This document shows positions 25,711 to 33,600 of a stretch of 51,754 bases of DNA, piece by piece. Location: contig DATAAF010000109.1 of the NCBI GenBank assembly GCA_036260255.1, forward strand, positions 1-51,754. Reading direction: 5' to 3'. Below the pieces are notes generated by a model. It saw nothing but the letters and a program-made list of their open reading frames with translations, searched no databases and was not told the origin of the DNA. Position numbers and translations under genes: made by a program. This DNA comes from DASZJY01 sp036260255. Its GTDB lineage: Bacteria > Actinomycetota > Acidimicrobiia > Acidimicrobiales > AC-14. Positions within the stretch are counted from its first letter, which is position 1; every line of letters begins with the position of its first letter.

Positions 25711-26594
25711 CGGCAGCCCAGCGCCAGGCGGAGGGCCGACAGGTTCTCGGTCATGGCCGACTCGTACGTGCGACCGCCGGCCCGCTCCTCCTCCGTGAGA
25801 CCCTCGATCGGGTCGAGCACCGCCGTCCCGGCCCCGGTCTCCCGGGCCAGCGTCTCCGCCACCCGGGGGGACACGAGCGTCTCGAAGAAGATGGTGGTGA
25901 CGCCCTCGGCCCGCACCCGGGCAGCCAGCTCGGAGAGCCGCTCGGGGTCGGGCTCCGACTCGGGCGACAGGCCGGTGATGGCGTGCTGCGTGAGCCCGTA
26001 GCGCCGGGCCAGGTGGCCGAAGGCGGCGTGGGACGTGACGATCACCCGCCTGTCGCAGTTGGCCAGGCCCCGCCGGTAGGCGGCGTCGATGGCGCCGACG
26101 TCGGCGGCGTAAGCGACGGCGTTGGCCTCGTAGACAGCCCGGCCGCCGGGGTCGGCCTCGACCAGGGCGGTCCTGACCCGCTCGGCGATGCGGGCCATGA
26201 GGACGGGGTCGAGCCAGACATGGGGGTCGCTGTCGTCGGTGTGCCCTTCGAGGACGCCGCTGTCGGGAGCCAACAGGTCGACGACCTCGCCGTCGGCCCG
26301 CCGGGCCGCGTCCGCGACCCCGGGTTGGAACCCGCCTCCGAGGTACAGCACCACGGCGGCGTCCTCGATGCGGTCGACGTCCGACGAACGGAGCTCGAGG
26401 TCGTGGGGCTCGGCGCCGGCGGGGGTGAGGTTGGTCACGGCGACGCGCTCGCCCCCGACGCGCGCCGCCGCCTCGGCCAACGGGTAGAACCCGGCCACCA
26501 CCCCGACCCTCCCCTCGTCGCTGGTGGCGCCTCCACCGGCGCAGGCCGATATCCCCAGCGACAGCAAGAGCGCCAGGGCGGCGACTGGTCGCAT
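25707..26594 (-). CDS. znuA: zinc ABC transporter substrate-binding lipoprotein
   Basis: The high-affinity metal-binding lipoprotein, 295 residues. A signal peptide ends in lipobox ISAC with Cys18. The cluster A-I features are a first His in AGAEPHDLEL, a second in DPHVWLDP, a third in SHAAFGHLARRYG, and an acidic ligand near the C-terminus (VLDPIEGL). The His/Asp loop between the first two ligands is short (EGHTDDSDPH) compared with proteobacterial ZnuA. The ATG at 26594 has GGAGGG 5 bases upstream. It is first in the znuACB operon and faces the His-rich peptide gene across 176 bases. Confidence 0.93.
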   Translation of the reverse strand: MRPVAALALLLSLGISACAGGGATSDEGRVGVVAGFYPLAEAAARVGGERVAVTNLTPAGAEPHDLELRSSDVDRIEDAAVVLYLGGGFQPGVADAARRADGEVVDLLAPDSGVLEGHTDDSDPHVWLDPVLMARIAERVRTALVEADPGGRAVYEANAVAYAADVGAIDAAYRRGLANCDRRVIVTSHAAFGHLARRYGLTQHAITGLSPESEPDPERLSELAARVRAEGVTTIFFETLVSPRVAETLARETGAGTAVLDPIEGLTEEERAGGRTYESAMTENLSALRLALGCR

Positions 26595-26620
26595 CGAACC
26601 CTCCTGTGACCCAAGAAGTC

Positions 26621-26643
26621 GAGAATGAGAATCGCTCTCTATA
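26621..26643 (-). promoter_or_regulatory. probable Zur/Fur-type operator and -10 box of znuA
   Basis: The 19 bases 26621-26639 (GAGAATGAGAATCGCTCTC) match the classical Fur hexamer array (GATAATGATAATCATTATC) at 14 positions. On the minus strand the site directly follows and overlaps TATAGA (26638-26643), a good -10 for znuA. That is the position expected for a Fur-family repressor. The actinobacterial Zur consensus differs somewhat, so the identity of the regulator is open. Confidence 0.45.
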
Positions 26644-26770
26644 CGACCACCGTCTGTCGAGGCTCGTCAAGGCCGACCACCGAATCCGGGCCGGGGCGGG
26701 TTGCGGGCCACTGAAGCATGCAAAGGAGCTAATATGTTTGAACCGCGCCCCGCTCCCGAGGAGGAAGCAG

Positions 26771-26923
26771 ATGTCCATGACCGACCACGCCGTGCACGAG
26801 GACCACGAGCACGAGCACGGCGACGACTGTGGCCACCTGGCGGTCGAGCACGACGGCCACACCGACTACGAGCACGACGGCCACCGCCACGCCTCCCACG
26901 AGGGCCACTGGGACGAGCACTGA
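26771..26923 (+). CDS. small His-rich metal-binding peptide
   Basis: A 50-residue peptide with 14 His, one Cys and 15 acidic residues, from ATG 26771 with AGGAGGA 5 bases upstream. The second half (CGHLAVEHDGH, then YEHDGHRHASHEGHWDEH) is an ordered pattern rather than a plain His run. I recall similar short proteins in other actinobacteria beside zinc genes, sometimes mislabelled as transporters. It lies between divergent znuA and the SmtB-type repressor gene, so zinc or nickel buffering, storage or metallochaperone activity is likely. Cytoplasmic, since no signal peptide is present. Confidence 0.8.
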   Translation: MSMTDHAVHEDHEHEHGDDCGHLAVEHDGHTDYEHDGHRHASHEGHWDEH

Positions 26924-26941
26924 GGCCGACGCCCCGGGGCG

Positions 26942-27265
26942 TCAGCCCCGCCGCTCGCCGGCGTGGGCGATGGCGTCGCCCACGATGTGGGAGATGTGCT
27001 CGTCGGCGAGGGTGTAGACGACCTCCCGTCCCCGGCGCCGGCCCCGGACCAGGTGGGTCGCCTTGAGCACCCGCAGGTGCTGCGACGCCAGTGGCTGGGA
27101 GATGCCGATGCTGTCGACCAGCTCGTGCACGCAGCGCGGCCCGTGGCCGAGCTCGAGCAGGATGGCCAGCCGGTGCGGGTTGGCCAGCGCCCGCAGGAGC
27201 TCGCTCACGACCTCGAGGGTCCCCGGCTCGGCTCGTTGCTCCACGGGCTCGGAGGGGTTGGCCAC
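26942..27265 (-). CDS. ArsR/SmtB-family metal-responsive repressor
   Basis: A 107-residue winged-helix repressor from GTG 27265. The core reads LRALANPHRLAILLELGHGPRCVHELVDSI, then the recognition helix SQPLASQHLRVLKATHLV and the wing RRRGREVVYTL. The last helix LADEHISHIVGDAIAHAGE has the alpha-5 spacing (D-x-H, then H-x-x-E) used by SmtB/CzrA zinc sensors. The alpha-3 Cys site of ArsR/CadC is absent. It ends 18 bases from the convergent His-rich peptide gene. It probably senses excess zinc; its targets here are not visible. Confidence 0.87.
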   Translation of the reverse strand: MANPSEPVEQRAEPGTLEVVSELLRALANPHRLAILLELGHGPRCVHELVDSIGISQPLASQHLRVLKATHLVRGRRRGREVVYTLADEHISHIVGDAIAHAGERRG

Positions 27266-27282
27266 GCCAGCCAGTATGTCCG

Positions 27283-28224
27283 TCAGCGCAACCCGGTCAT
27301 GAAGCCCGAGCGCCAGCTCGCATAGCGCGGCGACCACCCCAACCGCTCCTTGATCTTGACGTTCGACGCGCCCCGCACGCGGGTCATCAGCGACACGCCG
27401 ACCTCGCCGGCAGCGAGCCGGCCGACCGCCGCGGGGACCCGTCGGGGCGGCGGCGCGCCCACGGCGGCGGCCAGCTCCGGGAGCCACCGCCGCACGGGAG
27501 CCGGCTCGTCGTCGACCACGTTGTACACGCCCGGTTCCCCCGCTTCGACGGCGAGGGCGGTCGCGGTGGCAGCGTCGTCCACGTGGACGAACGACCACAC
27601 GCCGTCGCCCGAGCCCATCACCGGGAAGCGCCTCCGGCGGACGAGCTCGACCAGGTCGCCATCCTCGGCGATCGAGGTCCCCGGACCGTAGAAGGCCCCG
27701 TACCGGAGAACGAGCCCTTCGATCCCCTCCGTGCCGAGGACCGCCTCCTCGAGGTGGCGGAGGGCGGCCAGCGTCTCGCGCATGTGCCTGGGCGGCCGAG
27801 GGTCGAGGGGGTCGTCTTCGACCTTCACCAGGCCTCCCTCTCGGGCATAGGGCCATCCGGCGTAGCTCTGGGCCACGACCCTGCGGGCGCCGGCGGCGAC
27901 CGCCGCCTCGAGCAGGTGATCGGTCCCCTTGGTGCGCAGCTCGTTGGTCGCCGCGAACCGGCGGTCGAAGCGGCGGAGGCTGCCGGCGCGCGAGAGGGAG
28001 GTCAGCTGGTGCACCACCACGTCCGGTCGGGCGTCGACCACCGCCTTCCTCACGGACACGGGGTCGAGAGCATCGGCGATCACCGGGCGGGCGCCGGCGG
28101 CGCGCAGGCCCTCCTCGTTTTCAGGGCGACGGGTCATGGCGACGACGTCGTGGCCCCGAGCGACGAGCAGAGGCACGAGGCGCCGTCCGATCGCACCCGT
28201 CGCACCTGCGACGAACACTCGCAT
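27283..28224 (-). CDS. NAD(P)-dependent epimerase/dehydratase-like SDR protein
   Basis: A 313-residue extended short-chain dehydrogenase with the N-terminal dinucleotide motif VFVAGATGAIGRRLVPLL. It has the usual following strands (VIADALDPVSV, DVVVHQLTSL) and VVAQSYAGWPYAREGG in the place of the catalytic Tyr region. The classical YxxxK is not obvious; RHMRETLAALRHLEEAVL follows instead, so an atypical member is likely. The ATG at 28224 has a strong AAGGAGGAG site. It is divergent from the ECF41 sigma gene and is preceded by a good ECF41-type promoter. That fits the known association of ECF41 with epimerase/oxidoreductase genes. Confidence 0.85.
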   Translation of the reverse strand: MRVFVAGATGAIGRRLVPLLVARGHDVVAMTRRPENEEGLRAAGARPVIADALDPVSVRKAVVDARPDVVVHQLTSLSRAGSLRRFDRRFAATNELRTKGTDHLLEAAVAAGARRVVAQSYAGWPYAREGGLVKVEDDPLDPRPPRHMRETLAALRHLEEAVLGTEGIEGLVLRYGAFYGPGTSIAEDGDLVELVRRRRFPVMGSGDGVWSFVHVDDAATATALAVEAGEPGVYNVVDDEPAPVRRWLPELAAAVGAPPPRRVPAAVGRLAAGEVGVSLMTRVRGASNVKIKERLGWSPRYASWRSGFMTGLR

Positions 28225-28257
28225 CGTCTCCTCCTTTCCTTCACCTTCCGCCCCCGA

Positions 28258-28284
28258 GACGAGGAGGCGCCGCCCGCCGTGACA
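28258..28284 (-). promoter_or_regulatory. ECF41-type promoter of the SDR gene
   Basis: On the minus strand TGTCACG (28284-28278) is followed after exactly 16 bases by CGTC (28261-28258). This is one mismatch from the ECF41 consensus TGTCACA-N16-CGTC. The start codon of the SDR gene is 34 bases beyond, with a good ribosome site between. Confidence 0.65.
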
Positions 28285-28295
28285 CCCGGCGGCGT

Positions 28296-28322
28296 TGTCA
28301 CATCACGGTGAGGTGTCCCGTC
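28296..28322 (+). promoter_or_regulatory. ECF41-type promoter of the sigma factor gene
   Basis: TGTCACA at 28296-28302 and CGTC at 28319-28322 are separated by exactly 16 bases, a perfect match to the ECF41 autoregulatory promoter. Transcription would begin within a few bases of the ATG at 28334, so the mRNA is essentially leaderless. Confidence 0.7.
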
Positions 28323-28333
28323 ACGTGAGCGAC

Positions 28334-29233
28334 ATGGCGAACGACCAGCTCCACGAGGACCTCCGGCCGCTGTTGTTCTCCATCGCCTACCGCATGGTCG
28401 GCAGCGTCAGCGAGGCGGAGGACGTCGTGCAGGAGGCCTACCTGCGGCTCCGCCGGGCGACCGACGCGGGAACCAGGATCGAGTCACCGAAGGCATACCT
28501 CGCCTCGATCACGACCCGGCTGGCCATCGACCACCTCCGGTCGGCCCGCGTCCGGCGGGAGTCCTACGTGGGGCCCTGGCTCCCCGAGCCGCTCGTCGTC
28601 GAGCCGGGTCCCGAGGACCTCGTCGAGGTGGCCGACTCGCTGTCCACGGCGTTCCTGGTGCTCCTCGAGACGCTCTCGCCCGTCGAGCGGGCGGTCTTCC
28701 TTCTCCATGAGGTGTTCGGTTACGGCTACGACGAGGTCGCTGAGATCGTCGGCAGGACGGAGGACAACTGCCGGCAGATCCTCTCCAGGGCGCGGCGGCA
28801 CATCGAGGCCCGACGACCGCGCTTCACCCCGTCACCCGACGAGCGCGACGCCCTGGCCCGGCAGTTCCTCTTGGCCTCCGAGGCGGGCGACGTCGACGGC
28901 CTGGTGCGCCTGCTCGCCGACGACGTGGCGTTCTACAGCGACGGGGGCAGTCGGGCTGCCGCCGCCCTGCGGCCGGTCCGCGGGCGTCAGCCGGTAGGCC
29001 GGCTGCTGGGCGGGCTGCTCGCCCGCGTCCGCGAGCTCGGGCTGCGTTTCCGTCCCGCGCTCGTCAACGGGCAGCCGGGGGCCCTTGTCCTCGATCCCGA
29101 GGACAAGGTGTTCGGGGTGTACGCCCTCGACATCGTCGACGGGACGGTCGCCACCATCTGGTCCGTCGTGAACCCCGAGAAGCTCCGGCACCTCGGGCCG
29201 GTCTCGGACCTGGGGCGGCAGGGCCAGGCCTGA
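28334..29233 (+). CDS. ECF41-group sigma factor with C-terminal SnoaL-like domain
   Basis: An alternative sigma factor of 299 residues. Sigma-2 (LRPLLFSIAYRMVGSVSEAEDVVQEAYLRL) and sigma-4 (LSPVERAVFLLHEVFGYGYDEVAEIVGRTEDNCRQILSRARRHIE) are separated by a linker with GPWLPEPLV, the WLPEP motif of ECF41. The fused C-terminal SnoaL-like domain (from about residue 175) has DGGSR in place of the DGGGR motif and ends with NPEKLRHL. In this group the fused domain, not an anti-sigma factor, tunes activity. The start at ATG 28334 is chosen because the promoter leaves no room for the upstream GTG. The neighbouring SDR gene is the likely target. Confidence 0.9.
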   Translation: MANDQLHEDLRPLLFSIAYRMVGSVSEAEDVVQEAYLRLRRATDAGTRIESPKAYLASITTRLAIDHLRSARVRRESYVGPWLPEPLVVEPGPEDLVEVADSLSTAFLVLLETLSPVERAVFLLHEVFGYGYDEVAEIVGRTEDNCRQILSRARRHIEARRPRFTPSPDERDALARQFLLASEAGDVDGLVRLLADDVAFYSDGGSRAAAALRPVRGRQPVGRLLGGLLARVRELGLRFRPALVNGQPGALVLDPEDKVFGVYALDIVDGTVATIWSVVNPEKLRHLGPVSDLGRQGQA

Positions 29234-29235
29234 GA

Positions 29236-29316
29236 CCTTCCCGGCGGCGGGACATCGACCTTCGTCTCGCAGGCGGCCTCGCCGACGAAGGCGGCCGGAG
29301 GCGGACCTCGGGAAGG
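29236..29316. terminator. nested inverted repeats between convergent genes
   Basis: Outer arms CCTTCCCG (29236-29243) and CGGGAAGG (29309-29316) enclose inner arms CCTTCGTC (29259-29266) and GACGAAGG (29284-29291). Both pairs are perfect 8-base complements. The structure occupies the 111-base gap between the sigma factor gene and era, which converge, so a bidirectional terminator without U-tract is the likely role. Confidence 0.45.
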
Positions 29317-29344
29317 GCTCGGGGGAAGGCCTGCCCTCCCCCCG

Positions 29345-30181
29345 CTAGAAGCCCAGGCGGTCGAGGGCTCGGGGGCGGCGCTGCCAGTCCTTGTCGACCT
29401 TCACGACCAGCTCCAGGTGGGCGCCGGGGCGCAGCTGGCGGCGAACGGCGGTGCCGACCCGCTTGAGCACCGAGCCGCCCCTGCCGATGACGATGCCCTT
29501 CTGCGACTCCCGCTCGACGAGGATCTCGCAGCGGATGCGGGGCCACTCCCACTCGGTGACCCGGCAGGCAATGGAGTGGGGCAGCTCGTCGCGGACCACT
29601 GCCAGCAGCTGCTCGCGCACGAGCTCGGCGACCCAGAAGGCGTCGGGAACGTCGGTGACGGTGCCCGGCGGGTAGTAGGCGGGTCCTTCCGGGAGGCGGG
29701 CGACGACCGCCTCGACCAGCTCTCCCACGCCGTCGCCGGTGCGGGCGGACACCGGGAAGTACTCCGTCAGGTGGAGGTGGGCGGCGCGGGCGAGCTGCGC
29801 CGCCACCTGGGCGGGCGTGGCCACGTCGACCTTGTTCACGACGCAGAGGGCGTCCTTGGGCACGCGGCTCGCGACGAAGCGGTCGCCCGAGCCCATCGGC
29901 GCGGTGGCGTCGAGGACCAGGCACACGACGTCGACGTCGGCCAGCGCCTCGGCGGCGGACGCGTTCATGCGCTCCCCCGCGGCCGTCCGCGGCTTGTGGA
30001 TGCCCGGCGTGTCGACGAAGACCACCTGGGCGTCGGGCCGGTCGAGCACCCCGCGCACCTGGGTGCGCGTCGTCTGTGGCTTGTCGGAGACGATGGCGAC
30101 CTTGGTACCGCAGATGGCGTTCAGCAGCGTCGACTTCCCCACGTTGGGACGGCCCACCAGCGTGGCGAAGCCCGATCGCAT
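29345..30181 (-). CDS. era: GTPase Era
   Basis: Era is a 16S-rRNA-binding GTPase needed for late 30S maturation. The 278 residues contain G1 GRPNVGKS (residues 10-17), a G2 region around KPQTTRTQVRG, G3 DTPG and G4 NKVD. The type-II KH domain carries ILVERESQKGIVIGRGGSVLKRVG and ends LVVKVDKDWQRRPRALDRLGF. The ATG at 30181 lies 100 bases after the corC stop. Together with corC, ybeY and phoH it forms the conserved actinobacterial ribosome-biogenesis operon. Confidence 0.96.
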   Translation of the reverse strand: MRSGFATLVGRPNVGKSTLLNAICGTKVAIVSDKPQTTRTQVRGVLDRPDAQVVFVDTPGIHKPRTAAGERMNASAAEALADVDVVCLVLDATAPMGSGDRFVASRVPKDALCVVNKVDVATPAQVAAQLARAAHLHLTEYFPVSARTGDGVGELVEAVVARLPEGPAYYPPGTVTDVPDAFWVAELVREQLLAVVRDELPHSIACRVTEWEWPRIRCEILVERESQKGIVIGRGGSVLKRVGTAVRRQLRPGAHLELVVKVDKDWQRRPRALDRLGF

Positions 30182-30242
30182 CAGATGAGTGGTGTTCTGT
30201 CGCGCTGCCCGGCGGGCGAGCCTGCGAAGTCGTACGCCAGCC

Positions 30243-30267
30243 GTTCGGGCCGCAGGCGCGACCGAAG
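30243..30267. repeat. intergenic palindromic element, copy 2
   Basis: This matches the element at 9945-9969 at 22 of 25 bases, with outer arms TTCGG/CCGAA retained. It lies in the 100-base gap between corC and era, which are on the same strand. I found no third copy by eye. Confidence 0.4.
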
Positions 30268-30281
30268 CGGATCAGTGGTCA

Positions 30282-31550
30282 TCAGCCCGCGGCGGGCGGC
30301 AGCGGGGGCTTGGTGATGCGGACGCGCCCGATGCGGCGCCCCTGCACCTTCTCCGCCCGGAGGCGATGACCGTCGTAATCGACCGTCTCGCCCTCGGTGG
30401 GGACGTGGCCCAGCAGGTTGTAGACGAGCCCGCCCACCGTGTCGTAGTCCCCCTCCGGGAACTCCACCTGGAGGAGCTCGTTGAGCTCGTCGATCGGCAT
30501 GCGCGCGTTCACCCGGACGTCGCCGTTGGGCAGGGGCTCGACGGGGGCCTCCTCCACGTCGTACTCGTCGACGATCTCGCCCACCAGCTCCTCGATGAGG
30601 TCCTCGAGGGTGACCAGCCCCGCGGTCCCGCCGTACTCGTCGACGACGATCGCCATGTGGGCCTTCTCCTGCTGCATCTCCGGCATCAGCTCGGCCACCC
30701 GTTTGGTCTCGGGCACGAAGCGGGCGGGGCGGACGAGGCTGCGCACCGCCTCCTCCCCCTTCCCGTCGCGGATCGCCCGCATGAGGTCCTTGGCGTAGAC
30801 GATGCCGGCGATGTCGTCGATGCCCTGCTCGTACACGGGGATGCGGCTGTAGCCGGCCGACATCACCACCTCCATGACGTCGGAGGTCGACGCCTTGGCC
30901 TCGACGGCGACCATGTCGGGCCGGGGGATCATCACCTCGCGGACGACCGTGTCGCCGAACTCGATGATCGAGTGGATGAGCTGGCGCTCCTCGCGCTCGA
31001 TCACGTCCTCCTCCACGGCCACGTCGGCCATGGCCAAGAGCTCCTCCTCCGACACGAACGGGCCCTCCTTGAGGCCCTTGCCGGGCACGAGGACGTTGGA
31101 GAGCCCGATGAGCGCCCTCGACATCAGCCGGATGGGCGGGAAGCGCACGACCAGAGAGACGACCGGAGCCACGAAGAGCGATGTGCGGTCGGGATGCTGC
31201 ACGGCAAACGTCTTGGGGACGGCCTCGGCGGTGACGAAGATCACGACGGCCTCGAACGCGAGCGCGATGAACACGCCGACCGCTCCGAACTTCCGCTCGG
31301 ACAGGATGCCGACGAACGTCGCCGCCGTGAGGTGGCAGACGAGCACGAGCAGCAGGACCGGCGTGAGGAACTCCTCCGGATGCTCGACCAGGCGCAGGAG
31401 CGCTTGCGACCCTCGGCGGTTCTCCTCGGTGAGGCTGATCGCCTTCACCCGGTTCGTGCGGGTGAGGCTGGTCTCGGCCATGGCGAGGAAGGCGGCGGCG
31501 CTGATGAGCACCAAGATCGCCACCGCCATCGTCCACTCGGTGGCGGTCAT
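30282..31550 (-). CDS. CorC/HlyC-type hemolysin-family transporter (DUF21-CBS)
   Basis: A 422-residue membrane protein. The DUF21 domain has about four helices (MAVAILVLISAAAFLAMAE, VLLLVLVCHLTAATFVGIL, FIALAFEAVVIFVTAEAVPKT). It is followed by two CBS domains (VREVMIPRPDMVAVEA, SRIPVYEQGIDDIAGIVYAKDL, HMAIVVDEYGGTAGLVTLEDLIEEL) and the C-terminal CorC domain. The family is associated with magnesium/cobalt efflux. The start codon ATG 31550 overlaps the ybeY stop by four bases. Confidence 0.93.
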   Translation of the reverse strand: MTATEWTMAVAILVLISAAAFLAMAETSLTRTNRVKAISLTEENRRGSQALLRLVEHPEEFLTPVLLLVLVCHLTAATFVGILSERKFGAVGVFIALAFEAVVIFVTAEAVPKTFAVQHPDRTSLFVAPVVSLVVRFPPIRLMSRALIGLSNVLVPGKGLKEGPFVSEEELLAMADVAVEEDVIEREERQLIHSIIEFGDTVVREVMIPRPDMVAVEAKASTSDVMEVVMSAGYSRIPVYEQGIDDIAGIVYAKDLMRAIRDGKGEEAVRSLVRPARFVPETKRVAELMPEMQQEKAHMAIVVDEYGGTAGLVTLEDLIEELVGEIVDEYDVEEAPVEPLPNGDVRVNARMPIDELNELLQVEFPEGDYDTVGGLVYNLLGHVPTEGETVDYDGHRLRAEKVQGRRIGRVRITKPPLPPAAG

Positions 31551-32104
31551 GACCGGTGGAAGCGGTCGAGCAGGACCTGCTCCCGCCGCTCCATGACCGC
31601 CGCCTCGCGACTGTCGGTGTGGTCCATGCCCAGCAGGTGCAGGACGCCGTGGACGACGAGGAGCGCCAGCTCGTCCTCGTAGGTGCCTGCGTGGTTGGGG
31701 GCGTTCCGCCGGGCCACCGCCGGGCACAGGACCACGTCGCCGAGGATGGTGGGCAGCTCGGCCAGCTCGGGGTCGACGCCGGGGCCGGGCCCGAGCGAGT
31801 CGGCCGAGCGGGCGCCTTCGTAGACGTCCTCGTCGATCGGGAAGGCGAGCACGTCGGTGGGGCCCTCACGGCCGAGGAACCGTCGGTTCAGCTCGGCCAT
31901 GGCCGTCTCGTCGACGAACAGCAGTGACACCTCGGCATCGCCCCGAACCCCCTCCGCCTCGAGCACCGCGCCGGCCAGGCGGGCCCAGCGACCGGTGTCG
32001 ACGGGCTCGTCGGACTGCTCGTCGGCGGCGAAGACGTCGATCTCGCTGCGAGAGCCCGCCGTCGCCGCCCGCGTTCGGCCCGCGTCCCCCTGATCGGACG
32101 TCAC
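31547..32104 (-). CDS. ybeY: endoribonuclease YbeY (16S rRNA maturation)
   Basis: YbeY is a zinc endoribonuclease for 16S rRNA 3'-end processing and 70S quality control. The 185 residues include LNRRFLGREGPTDVLAFPID and the zinc motif HGVLHLLGMDHTD near residue 155. The N-terminal 25 residues (to SEIDVFAADEQ) are an extension. GTG 32104 overlaps the phoH stop (GTGA), so translation is coupled. Confidence 0.95.
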   Translation of the reverse strand: MTSDQGDAGRTRAATAGSRSEIDVFAADEQSDEPVDTGRWARLAGAVLEAEGVRGDAEVSLLFVDETAMAELNRRFLGREGPTDVLAFPIDEDVYEGARSADSLGPGPGVDPELAELPTILGDVVLCPAVARRNAPNHAGTYEDELALLVVHGVLHLLGMDHTDSREAAVMERREQVLLDRFHRS

Positions 32105-33045
32105 GTCCGTACCCGTTCGTAGGCGTCGACGATGTCCTGGACGATGCGGTGGCGGACGACGTCGCGCGACGTCAGGTGGACGAAGGCCACCCCGTCGATG
32201 CCGGCCAGCACGGGCTCGAGGTCGACGAGGCCGCTGCGCCCGGCGGCCAGGTCGACCTGGGTGACGTCGCCGGTCACAACCGCCTTCGAGCCGAAGCCGA
32301 TGCGGGTGAGGAACATCTTCATCTGCTCGGGCGTGGTGTTCTGCGCCTCGTCGAGGATGAGGAAGCTGTCGTTCAGCGTCCGCCCCCGCATGTAGGCGAG
32401 GGGCGCCACCTCGATGGTGTCGCCCTCCAGGAGGCGCTTGGCCCCGTCCGGACCGAGCATGTCGTAGAGGGCGTCGTACAGGGGGCGAAGGTAGGGGTCG
32501 ACCTTGGCCAGCACGTCGCCGGGCAGGAAGCCCAGGCGCTCCCCCGCCTCCACCGCCGGGCGGGTGAGGATGATGCGGCTGACCGAGCGGCCCTGCAGGG
32601 CCTGCACGGCGAGGGCCACCGCCAGGTAGGACTTCCCCGTCCCGGCGGGCCCGATGCCGAAGGTGACGACGTTGTTGGCGATGGCGTCGACGTAGCGCCG
32701 CTGCCCGCTCGTCTTGGGCCGCACGGTGCGACCGCGCGCCGAGCGCAGGACCTCGGCGGCCATGACGGCCGACGGGCTCTCGTCGGCCTTGACCATGTCG
32801 ATGGTGCGCACCACGTCGGCCGGCTCCAGACCGTGGCCCTGGCGGAGAAGCAGCAGCAGCTCGTCGAACAGATGGCTGATCCGTCCGGCCTCGTCGCCGC
32901 TGATCGTGATCTCGTTGCCCCGCACGAGTATCTCGTTCTGGTCGAAGGCCGCCTCGACGAGACGGAGCAGCTCGTCGCGGTGACCGAGCAGCCCGACCAT
33001 CAGGCGGTTGTCGGGAACGAGGACCTTGACCTGGGTGGTGGACAC
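32101..33045 (-). CDS. phoH: PhoH family ATPase
   Basis: A 314-residue PhoH-like P-loop ATPase, thought to be an RNA helicase-like partner of YbeY. An N-terminal KH-like region (ILVRGNEITISGDEAG) precedes the Walker A FGIGPAGTGKSYLAVA near residue 133, the conserved RPAVEAGERLGFLPGD and Walker B LILDEAQNTTPEQMKMFLTRIG, followed by VTGDVTQVDL. It starts at GTG 33045. Overlap with ybeY is a strongly conserved arrangement. Confidence 0.95.
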   Translation of the reverse strand: MSTTQVKVLVPDNRLMVGLLGHRDELLRLVEAAFDQNEILVRGNEITISGDEAGRISHLFDELLLLLRQGHGLEPADVVRTIDMVKADESPSAVMAAEVLRSARGRTVRPKTSGQRRYVDAIANNVVTFGIGPAGTGKSYLAVALAVQALQGRSVSRIILTRPAVEAGERLGFLPGDVLAKVDPYLRPLYDALYDMLGPDGAKRLLEGDTIEVAPLAYMRGRTLNDSFLILDEAQNTTPEQMKMFLTRIGFGSKAVVTGDVTQVDLAAGRSGLVDLEPVLAGIDGVAFVHLTSRDVVRHRIVQDIVDAYERVRT

Positions 33046-33077
33046 GTGCTGTGAGGCCAGGGTAACCGGTGCCTCGC

Positions 33078-33422
33078 TCAGCCGGGCGGCCAGCGCATGC
33101 GCCGGCCACCGAGCACATGGAGGTGGAGGTGGGGGACCGAGTTCTGGGCGTCCTCGCCGACGTTGAGGACGAGGCGGTAGCCCCGGTCGACCAGGCCCTC
33201 CGCCTCGGCCACCCGCTGTGCGGTCTGGAACATCTCGGAGAGGATCTCGGCGTGCGCCGGCTCGAGGGTGGCGGCCGACTCGATGTGCTCCCGGGGGACG
33301 ACGAGGACGTGGCTGGGCATGGCCGGCTTGATGTCGCGGAAGGCGTACGTGTTCTCGGAGGAGGCCACCTCGTCGGACGGGAGCTCGCCGCCGACGATGC
33401 GGCAGAACAGGCAGTCGCTCAC
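33078..33422 (-). CDS. HIT family protein (HinT-like)
   Basis: A 114-residue histidine-triad hydrolase acting on purine nucleoside phosphoramidates. It shows CLFCRIVGGELPSDEV near the start, SHVLVVPREHIESA in the middle and the triad PHLHLHVLGGRRM at the C-terminus. The start is GTG 33422 (or 33425), with GGGAGG just upstream. It precedes phoH by 32 bases and is probably the first gene of the phoH-ybeY-corC transcript. Confidence 0.93.
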   Translation of the reverse strand: MSDCLFCRIVGGELPSDEVASSENTYAFRDIKPAMPSHVLVVPREHIESAATLEPAHAEILSEMFQTAQRVAEAEGLVDRGYRLVLNVGEDAQNSVPHLHLHVLGGRRMRWPPG

Positions 33423-33600
33423 CACGCCTCCCGGTGACCTGCGCTCGACTCGCACAAGGGATCCGCCGGCCCCTGCGGGCGGCGGGCGAGAGGCAGGTCC
33501 CGGCGGCTCTGCTCGCCGTGCTCGGTCACTCCTGTCACGGTACCCAGTCGGGCTCGGGCCGACGACGACCCCCCAGGGTCGCCGTCGGTACCCTCCGTCG

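Noticed and set aside
26733..26735. ATG with an AAAGGAG ribosome site upstream of the His-rich peptide
   Set aside because: It opens a different frame giving an Arg/Pro-rich shadow of the His-rich peptide. The peptide's own ATG at 26771 has a better-placed ribosome site and an ordered His pattern.
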